From NCBI GenBank assembly GCA_949298665.1, contig CASFXO010000227.1, positions 1 to 12,507 of the forward strand: a stretch of 12,507 bases of DNA, read 5' to 3'. The position numbers and the translations under genes were made by a program. Positions 7,720-12,507 of this stretch are shown piece after piece (the stretch's first letter is position 1; every line of letters begins with the position of its first letter). Origin of the DNA: an uncultured Lentisphaeria bacterium (GTDB lineage Bacteria > Verrucomicrobiota > Lentisphaeria > Victivallales > Victivallaceae). The notes under the pieces are model-generated. The model was not told where the DNA came from. It saw only the letters and a program-made list of their open reading frames with translations, and did no database searches.

Positions 7720-8544
7720 TCAGTTCCCCGCCGCCAGCAGTTTCTTGGCATGCAGGAGGTCCACCTGATGCTGCTTGATCGCCATCCGGTTCTGGGCACC
7801 GACATGACCGTCGGCATAGAGCAGGCTCACCGTGTTGCCGTCGCCGCGATGCAGCACGTTCGGGCGGCAGGCCTGATTGTCCAGGGCGCTGGCGGCACGC
7901 AGATGGTTGTTGAGGTTGATCCCGGCGCTATAGTCCCCGTTGGCGTTGCAGTAACCCGTCGAATAAACGCTCCCGGTCGTGTTCTGCACGGCGGCGTCCA
8001 CCACCAGAATACCGACGGAAGGATACAGAATCCGGCTGGGTTTGACGAAGCAGCTGCCGTTCTGACGATAGTTGTCCGCCAGGTCGAATCCGCCGCCACC
8101 GCCGTAACCGACGCTGTGCATCCGCAGATAGGTCCAGTTGACCTGATCCTTATACCCCTTGCTCATCTGGTAGGAGGAAGCGATCGGCATGACCGTCGGG
8201 CAGGTGAAGGGGTTGGTGCTCTTCGTCTTGACCAAATTGCTGAGCATGTCGCCCTTGTAATACGCCTTGCTCAACACGATCGGCCAGCGGCCGGACGAAC
8301 CCATGGAGGAGAACCACAACGCCATGTTGGACGGCGGCAGATAATCGTAGGTATCCCCGTAGAACGTCATCATCAGACCAACGGTCTTGAGGTTGTTGGT
8401 GCACGAAATCGTCCGCGCCGACTCCCGGGCCTTGTTCAGGGCCGGCAACAGCATGGCCGCCAGAATCGCGATGATCGCGATCACCACCAGAAGTTCGATC
8501 AGCGTGAAACGGCGGCAAGATTCGGCGGAGAACATTTTCTTCAT
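7720..8544 (-). CDS. Type II pseudopilin-like protein with H-Xn-DG C-terminus
   Basis: A 274-residue prepilin-type protein. After a short basic leader comes FTLIELLVVIAIIAIL (13-28), the class III signal with Glu17 at position +5, then AAMLLPALNKARESA and SCTNNLKTVGL, as in the G/H-type pseudopilins of Planctomycetes and Lentisphaerae. Processing would be by a prepilin peptidase between Arg12 and Phe13; the usual Gly at -1 is replaced by Arg. The C-terminus has a VSLLYADGHV element after LHRGDG, a version of the prepilin-associated H-X9-DG motif but with 12 residues between His232 and Asp245. The start at 8544 has an excellent AAAGGAG seven bases upstream and is the family start; the open frame beyond it is not coding. 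It leads a three-gene operon. Its exact role (minor pilin, secretion adapter or surface fibre) is unknown. Confidence 0.92.
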   Translation of the reverse strand: MKKMFSAESCRRFTLIELLVVIAIIAILAAMLLPALNKARESARTISCTNNLKTVGLMMTFYGDTYDYLPPSNMALWFSSMGSSGRWPIVLSKAYYKGDMLSNLVKTKSTNPFTCPTVMPIASSYQMSKGYKDQVNWTYLRMHSVGYGGGGGFDLADNYRQNGSCFVKPSRILYPSVGILVVDAAVQNTTGSVYSTGYCNANGDYSAGINLNNHLRAASALDNQACRPNVLHRGDGNTVSLLYADGHVGAQNRMAIKQHQVDLLHAKKLLAAGN

Positions 8545-8637
8545 GATCACACTCCTTTCAGGGGGTTGTTTTGAAATGGACTTCCGTGCTTGAATCGACT
8601 GCAGAACTGCTCCAAATTGCACACCTCTTGCGACTAA

Positions 8638-8666
8638 ATTATAAAGCACTTTGAAAAAAATGTCAA
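8638..8666 (-). promoter_or_regulatory. Consensus sigma70 promoter of the pseudopilin operon
   Basis: On the minus strand TTGACA (8666-8661) and TATAAT (8643-8638) are separated by exactly 17 bases, so both hexamers match consensus at every base. A/T tracts lie just upstream (8671-8682) and in the spacer. The transcript would begin near 8631 and carry about 86 untranslated bases before the pseudopilin. A promoter this strong usually needs a repressor, and the GntR-type regulator at the end of the operon is the obvious candidate. Confidence 0.85.
8643..8652. promoter_or_regulatory. Possible operator: AAAG-CA-CTTT palindrome in promoter spacer
   Basis: AAAGCACTTT is an inverted repeat of four bases on each side of two central bases. 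It touches the upstream edge of the -10 box and fills part of the -10/-35 spacer of the pseudopilin promoter. A dimeric repressor bound here would block RNA polymerase. A second short palindrome (GCAG-AA-CTGC, 8601-8610) lies in the leader. Short palindromes arise by chance, so this is only a candidate site. Confidence 0.25.
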
Positions 8667-8708
8667 CACTTTTCCGAAAAAACCCGCAAGGAACTGCACA
8701 TATACAGC

Positions 8709-8737
8709 TTGTATTTTTCCGCATTTTCCAGTACATT
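8709..8737 (+). promoter_or_regulatory. Candidate promoter of the NosR-like/nitroreductase operon
   Basis: TTGTAT (8709-8714) and TACATT (8732-8737) are spaced by 17 bases, 29 bases before the start codon. The match to consensus is moderate, three and four of six. It points away from the much stronger pseudopilin promoter, with the two -35 boxes 42 bases apart. The AAGGAG ribosome site follows at 8751-8756. Confidence 0.4.
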
Positions 8738-8766
8738 CCGATGGATCTGAAAGGAGATGAGCACTC

Positions 8767-9846
8767 ATGTACCTGCCGAAAGCCGCCGCCCGTTTCGGCG
8801 CCCTGCTGTTTGCCGCCGCGCTGGCGGCGCTGGCCGTGCTTGCCCGGAACTGGAAGGAATCCGACGCCGTCGCAGCCGCGTCGAAAAAAACGCCCGGATT
8901 GCTGCAATCCTCCCCGATTACCGATCCGGTGTCCGGTTTCGGCGGGCCGACGCCGGTGCGCATCCTGCTGGATCCCGGTTCCGGCGTCATCCGTTCGATC
9001 GAATTTCCGCCCAACGCCGAGGACCCGGAATACTGGCGGCGGGTGCTGGACGCCGATCTTTTCGCCGCCTTTCCCGGGCGGACTCCGGCGGAAGCGCTGC
9101 AACTGCCGGTGGATGCCGTCACCGGCGCCACCCTCTCGTCGCGGGCCGCGATTCAAACAGTGCAATCCGTATTAAGCCGCGCCGCGGCCACTGCGGCGCC
9201 ATTGCCCAGACGGCAGCCGGAATCCCCCGGACTCTCCTGGCGGCAATGGCTGGCGCTGCTGCTGATCGCGGGAAATCTGATCGTCCTGTTCCGGCCGCTT
9301 CGCGGCGGGTGGCGGGTGCTCCAGCTGACGGTCAATGCCGCGATGCTCGGGTTCTGCGCGCATGGCTATTTTTCGCTGGCGCAGACGGCGGGCTGGATGC
9401 GCACGCTGCCGTATCCCGCGGTTTCATGGCTGCTGTTTCTTTTCGCGGCGGTGGTGCTGATCATCGTTCTTACCGGCCGGAATTTCTACTGCGGTCATCT
9501 CTGCCCGTTCGGCTGTCTGCAGGAGCTGGCGGCGAAGGCCGGACGCAAAACCGGATGCGCGTTTTCCATTCCCGCCTCCTTCCCCGGCGGATATCTGCGC
9601 CGGATCATCCTCAATCTCACCGTCGCGGGGGTTCTGTTTCAGGTCGGATTTCAACCATTTGAACCGTTTTCCGCGTTCCGATTGCAATCGTGGTGGATGA
9701 TCGCGGCGGGAGCGGGCCTTCTCATCGTATCGTTTTTTCTGCCGCGGCTGTGGTGCCGCTGGTTCTGCGGCTTCGGCGCACTGATGGAGTTCTTCCGCCG
9801 GGGGACTCCGGATCAAACTCAGAAAGGAACTCGCCATGAATTATGA
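8767..9846 (+). CDS. NosR/NapH-like FMN-binding iron-sulfur membrane protein
   Basis: A 359-residue inner-membrane electron-transfer protein. Helix 1 (about 8-27) is a signal anchor. An extracytoplasmic FMN_bind domain follows (about 45-135) with DAVTGATLSS at 116-125; Thr122 is the residue expected to carry covalent FMN added by ApbE. Five more helices lie near 161-176, 184-208, 219-236, 279-295 and 310-326. The loop after helix 4 has the CX3CP motif C242-GHL-C246-P, and the end of helix 6 has C330-RWF-C334-G. By the positive-inside pattern both cysteine pairs face the cytoplasm, as in NosR, NapH and PceC. There is no C-terminal CxxCxxCxxxCP ferredoxin module. The start at 8767 has AAGGAG ten bases upstream. 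The last 11 bases overlap the nitroreductase gene. It probably moves electrons from quinol or a cytoplasmic donor to FMN outside; the final acceptor is not known. Confidence 0.88.
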   Translation: MYLPKAAARFGALLFAAALAALAVLARNWKESDAVAAASKKTPGLLQSSPITDPVSGFGGPTPVRILLDPGSGVIRSIEFPPNAEDPEYWRRVLDADLFAAFPGRTPAEALQLPVDAVTGATLSSRAAIQTVQSVLSRAAATAAPLPRRQPESPGLSWRQWLALLLIAGNLIVLFRPLRGGWRVLQLTVNAAMLGFCAHGYFSLAQTAGWMRTLPYPAVSWLLFLFAAVVLIIVLTGRNFYCGHLCPFGCLQELAAKAGRKTGCAFSIPASFPGGYLRRIILNLTVAGVLFQVGFQPFEPFSAFRLQSWWMIAAGAGLLIVSFFLPRLWCRWFCGFGALMEFFRRGTPDQTQKGTRHEL

Positions 9847-10516
9847 ACGCATCGTCATTCTCCTGCTGATCGCGGCCCTGCTGGTCGTTCTGTTCCGCCC
9901 GGTCGCGGTAAAGGTCTCCGTCCCGGCAACCACCCCGGATCCGGCGACGCCCCCCGCCACGCCGCCGGCCACCGCCGCCATCCCGGGAACGCTGGACGTC
10001 ATCCACAGCCGGAAGAGCGTCCGCAGTTATACCGGCGCGCCGGTTTCGCAGGAGGCGCTGCTGACGCTGGTGCGGGCCGGCATGGCCGCTCCCACCGCGC
10101 GCAACTCCCAGCCGTGGGCCTTCGTGGTCATCACGGACCGGAAACAGCTGGACGCCCTGGCGGAGGCGCTGCCGTCCGGCAGGATGCTCGCCAAAGCCGG
10201 CGGCGCCATTGCGGTCTGCGGCGTCGAAAAGGAATTCCTCGAAGGCGAGGGCCGGGAAATGTGGGTGCAGGACTGTTCCGCCGCCACGGAAAACATTCTG
10301 CTCGCCGCGGAAGCCACCGGACTGGGCGCGGTCTGGCTGGGGGTCTATCCCAACAAGGACCGGGTCGCCGCCGTCAGCCGCGTCCTGAAGCTGACCCCCG
10401 GCGTACTGCCGCTGAACGTCATCTCCATCGGCTATCCGACCGGCGCGGAACGCCCCAAAGACAAATACAAACCGGAAAAGATCCATACCGATACCTGGGG
10501 CAATCAGCCGCGCTGA
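9836..10516 (+). CDS. Membrane-anchored nitroreductase-family flavoprotein
   Basis: A 226-residue FMN-dependent nitroreductase fold with an added N-terminal anchor. Residues 6-20 (IVILLLIAALLVVLF) form one membrane helix. Residues 29-50 are a Pro/Ala/Thr linker, and the nitroreductase domain runs from 52 to 221. Family marks are HSRKSVRSYTG (57-67), AAPTARNSQPWAF (84-96) for FMN phosphate and ring contacts, LGAVWLGVYP (163-172) and ISIGYPTG (196-203), ending in the KYKPEKIHTDTW tail. No lipobox cysteine is present. The start at 9836 overlaps the NosR-like gene by 11 bases and has AAAGGA at 9824-9829. The anchor and linker suggest that the catalytic domain sits outside the cytoplasmic membrane, fed by its partner rather than by NAD(P)H. 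That topology is inferred, and a cytoplasm-facing anchor is not excluded. The substrate is unknown. Confidence 0.88.
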   Translation: MNYERIVILLLIAALLVVLFRPVAVKVSVPATTPDPATPPATPPATAAIPGTLDVIHSRKSVRSYTGAPVSQEALLTLVRAGMAAPTARNSQPWAFVVITDRKQLDALAEALPSGRMLAKAGGAIAVCGVEKEFLEGEGREMWVQDCSAATENILLAAEATGLGAVWLGVYPNKDRVAAVSRVLKLTPGVLPLNVISIGYPTGAERPKDKYKPEKIHTDTWGNQPR

Positions 10517-10598
10517 ACCCGTATCGCAACGTGGCGACGGCAGCTTCATCCGCGGTCGCCGCACCGGAAATCTTCAGGAAAAAGACGAAAAAAAAAGC

Positions 10599-10649
10599 AC
10601 GGGAGAACGGCGCCCCATGATCGACGGCCCGTCTCCCGTAATATTTTTT
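10599..10649. terminator. Bidirectional terminator between convergent operons
   Basis: ACGGGAGA (10599-10606) pairs with TCTCCCGT (10632-10639), and three more G-C pairs follow inside after a bulged A. On the plus strand the stem is followed by AATATTTTTT; on the minus strand by a run of nine A's on the plus sequence (10588-10596), giving a U-tract. It ends the nitroreductase operon from one side and the lipoprotein operon from the other. Confidence 0.75.
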
Positions 10650-10717
10650 CAGCAGCGGATGTCCTGAACACAACGCCGTCTCTTCGCGTCGTTCTTCGCG
10701 ATGCAACAACGGCCGGC

Positions 10718-11404
10718 TCAGGATTCCGGTATCGCTTCCGCCGCAGTCGGCACCGCCGCTTCCGGCTCCGCCGCCTCTTTCTCCGGAGCAGACGGAACCG
10801 CCTGCTCATCTGCTTCCGTTCCGGTCTCCGTTTCGGTTTCAGCGGACGGCGCTTCCGCAACGGTGGGTTCCGCCGTATCTCCGGCGGCGGCGCGGCGCTC
10901 CGCCATCAGCTGCTCAAACCGCGACTTGTGCATCAGCATCAACACTTTGATCACCAGTTGATACCGGTCCAGCTGCGCCCCGGCCAGCTGCGTCTCCTGT
11001 CCGAACGTGTCCACATACAGCCGCCCCCCGTCGGAGGTGGTTCCGGTCGTCCCGGTCCGGGCGCTGACCGGCCGCCGCTCCCGCTGCGGCTGCCGATACA
11101 CCGTGCCGATCAGCTCGCTTCCGGAAGAAACGACCTTCACGGCGTCGGCCCCGTATTCCCGGGCGGTGTTCTCCACCTTTTCGCGGAGTTCCAGCATGCC
11201 GTAATCCTCCGGCGCCGTGAACACCGCCCGCCCGATGGTCCGGTAATCCTCGATCGGATAGTCCGAACGCGCATCGTAAATGCGGACCGGATCCGTCTCC
11301 GGCAGCGGCTCGAACCGCTGCCCGACGTATTCCACGTTCACGCATCCAGCCGACAGCAGCAACAGCAGCCCCATCGAAATCGCCCATACCGGATGCCTTG
11401 TCAT
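10718..11404 (-). CDS. Small lipoprotein with acidic C-terminal tail
   Basis: A 228-residue predicted lipoprotein. The signal peptide has a hydrophobic MGLLLLL core and lipobox LSAG-C21; Val at +2 fits outer-membrane delivery. Residues 40-105 form a small mixed domain (PIEDYRTIGRAVFTAPEDYG, a long helix LELREKVENTAREYGADAVK, then a strand) that loosely recalls YbjQ/RcsF-like folds ending in G-A-D-A-V. A second region (127-175) ends in a basic helix. From about 176 on the chain is low-complexity Glu/Ala/Pro/Thr and probably disordered. The start at 11404 is chosen for GAGAGGG about six bases upstream. An in-frame ATG at 11419 forms an ATGA overlap with the CNNM/CorC gene and would add five residues (MRGKK), which also suits a signal peptide. 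Coupling to that gene suggests a shared envelope role. No family is firmly recognised. Confidence 0.8.
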   Translation of the reverse strand: MTRHPVWAISMGLLLLLSAGCVNVEYVGQRFEPLPETDPVRIYDARSDYPIEDYRTIGRAVFTAPEDYGMLELREKVENTAREYGADAVKVVSSGSELIGTVYRQPQRERRPVSARTGTTGTTSDGGRLYVDTFGQETQLAGAQLDRYQLVIKVLMLMHKSRFEQLMAERRAAAGDTAEPTVAEAPSAETETETGTEADEQAVPSAPEKEAAEPEAAVPTAAEAIPES

Positions 11405-11415
11405 CTTTTTCCCTC

Positions 11416-12507
11416 TCATTTCTGCGGCGCCGGGGAATTGACCTTCTTGACGTTGAACTCCAGCACCCGTCCGCGGCGCACCTTGCGCACGTAGAACTCC
11501 GCATTGCCGTGCCGCAACACATCTCCGATGCGCGGCTGGCGCTTCAACATCCGCGCAAACCATACCGCCACCGGCTCCATCCGTTTCGGCAGCATCAGCC
11601 GGGCTTCCCGTTCCAGGAGCGTCATCGGAATACCGCCGCCGACCACCCATACCGCCTCACCCGGCGAATAGAACGTCCGGGGCAGCGGATCGAACTCGTC
11701 GTCCAGATCTCCCAGCAGCTCTTCGACAATATCCTCCAGCGTCACCAGCCCCAGCGTCTGCCCCTGCGCGTCCCGGACGATCGCCATGTGGCAATGCTGC
11801 GACACAAACCGCTCCAGCAGCGCCGCCGCCGATTCATCCGGATCGGCGAAACTGATCGGCCGCAGAATGTCCGCCAGCTTGCCGCCTTCCGGATTGGCAC
11901 GGTAGGTGGACACCACCTCCTTGAAATTGACGTACCCCAGCACCCGGTTCCGGTTGTCTCCCTCACACACCGGGTAACGAGTATGGAAGTCCGTCCCGGT
12001 CCAGCTGATCGCTTCGCTCAACGTCTGCCGACTCGACAGAAACGAAATGTTTTCCGCCGGCAGCATGATCTGTTCCGCCTTGCGTTGCGACAGCAGCGGC
12101 GCCGCCTTGATGATCCGTTCCTGGCGACTGCTGATCTGCTGACTGCTCCGCGCCAGCGCCGCCAGCGCCGAAATCTCGTCCGCCGCCGTCGGTCCGCTCT
12201 TCGTCGTCGGCCGTTCGAACGGCCGGTTGATCAGGTGAATCAGCGTAATCAGCGGCATCATCACCGTCACCAGCACCGAGAGCGGTCCCGCGGCATAACG
12301 CATGACGATCCGATTGTAACGCACCCCCAGCGTCTTCGGCAGAATTTCCGTATACTGCACCATCACCAGCGTGAAGGTCAGCGTGAACACCCCCAGCCAT
12401 CGGGCTCCGAAAAGATGATCGAACTGCGCCCCGGCCACGGCCGCCCCGATGGTATGGGCCGCCGTATTGGTGACCAGAATCACGGCGATGGGCTTTTCGA
12501 TCTCATG
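11416..12507 (-). CDS. CNNM/CorC-type DUF21-CBS membrane protein, 5' end outside window
   Basis: The visible 363 residues cover most of a CorC/HlyC-family (CNNM) protein; the start lies right of the window. The fragment enters within the DUF21 membrane domain: about three hydrophobic segments and the conserved QYTEILPKTLG (51-61 of the fragment). A linker helix (about 108-145) leads to a CBS pair: IMLPAENISFL to LGYVNFKEVV (147-199), and ILRPISFADPDES to GLVTLEDIVEELLGDLDDEFD (214-273). The C-terminal CorC_HlyC domain follows (286-355, VWVVGGGIPM to FNVKKV). Family members are implicated in Mg2+/Co2+ export or ion homeostasis, with ATP-Mg binding by the CBS pair; this gene's substrate is not shown. 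The stop overlaps a possible start of the downstream lipoprotein. A GTG at 12483 is internal to the membrane domain and is not the true start. Confidence 0.9.
   Translation of the reverse strand, partial: HEIEKPIAVILVTNTAAHTIGAAVAGAQFDHLFGARWLGVFTLTFTLVMVQYTEILPKTLGVRYNRIVMRYAAGPLSVLVTVMMPLITLIHLINRPFERPTTKSGPTAADEISALAALARSSQQISSRQERIIKAAPLLSQRKAEQIMLPAENISFLSSRQTLSEAISWTGTDFHTRYPVCEGDNRNRVLGYVNFKEVVSTYRANPEGGKLADILRPISFADPDESAAALLERFVSQHCHMAIVRDAQGQTLGLVTLEDIVEELLGDLDDEFDPLPRTFYSPGEAVWVVGGGIPMTLLEREARLMLPKRMEPVAVWFARMLKRQPRIGDVLRHGNAEFYVRKVRRGRVLEFNVKKVNSPAPQK

Noticed and set aside
5752..8574. Two long plus-strand open frames (5752-7377 and 7378-8574) opposite the propeller and pseudopilin genes
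   Set aside because: Their products are His/Arg/Val-rich with no domain pattern, while the minus strand encodes a clear signal peptide, propeller repeats and a pseudopilin. They come from the third-position G/C bias of the real genes.
8757..9662. Plus-strand open frame starting inside the ribosome site of the NosR-like gene
   Set aside because: The frame is Arg/Ala-rich without motifs, whereas the frame at 8767 gives the FMN and CX3C motifs.
9942..9985. CCG/GCC-rich near-repeats suggesting a tandem repeat
   Set aside because: They encode the Pro/Ala/Thr linker of the nitroreductase and have no fixed repeat unit.
10533..10560. GGCGAC/GTCGCC inverted repeat just after the nitroreductase
   Set aside because: Only six base pairs, a 16-base loop and no U-tract. 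The hairpin at 10599-10639 is the better terminator.

Overview
The window is a GC-rich bacterial stretch carrying ten protein genes, two of them cut by the window ends. It most likely comes from a member of Lentisphaeria/Victivallaceae (Verrucomicrobiota). That placement is an inference. It rests on a pseudopilin with the FTLIELLVVIAIIAIL start and a C-terminal H-Xn-DG motif, next to a secreted propeller protein and a GntR/LacI-type hybrid regulator. This gene style is heavily expanded in that lineage. No rRNA, tRNA, CRISPR array or insertion sequence was seen.

Layout. Positions 1-4335 (minus strand) hold a cell-surface polysaccharide operon: a family-2 glycosyltransferase, two GT4 glycosyltransferases and a Wzx-type flippase that runs off the left edge. 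The genes are coupled by two ATGA overlaps and one 10-bp gap. Positions 4336-4596 hold a perfect 12-bp hairpin that probably ends the next operon and overlaps a candidate promoter for the sugar operon. Positions 4597-8544 (minus strand) hold a three-gene operon: pseudopilin, secreted beta-propeller protein and GntR regulator. It is driven by a fully consensus sigma70 promoter (TTGACA-N17-TATAAT) at 8638-8666.

Positions 8767-10516 (plus strand, divergent) hold two overlapping genes. The first encodes a NosR/NapH-like membrane protein with a covalent-FMN motif and CX3C iron-sulfur motifs. The second encodes a nitroreductase with its own N-terminal membrane anchor. Together they look like a small extracytoplasmic electron-transfer chain ending in a flavin reductase, and this is the most interesting system in the window. 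Positions 10599-10649 hold a terminator hairpin with A/T tracts on both sides, serving the two convergent operons. Positions 10718-12507 (minus strand) hold a CNNM/CorC-type membrane protein with a DUF21 domain and a CBS pair (5' end outside the window) and, coupled to it, a small lipoprotein with an acidic tail.

How the genes work together. The sugar operon would assemble a lipid-linked glycan and flip it across the inner membrane. In the central operon, the regulator probably senses a small molecule and controls its own operon, which places a pseudopilin and a propeller protein in the envelope. The redox pair would take electrons from the quinone pool or the cytoplasm and pass them through covalent FMN to an anchored reductase outside the membrane. 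These roles come from domain content and gene order; nothing here was tested.
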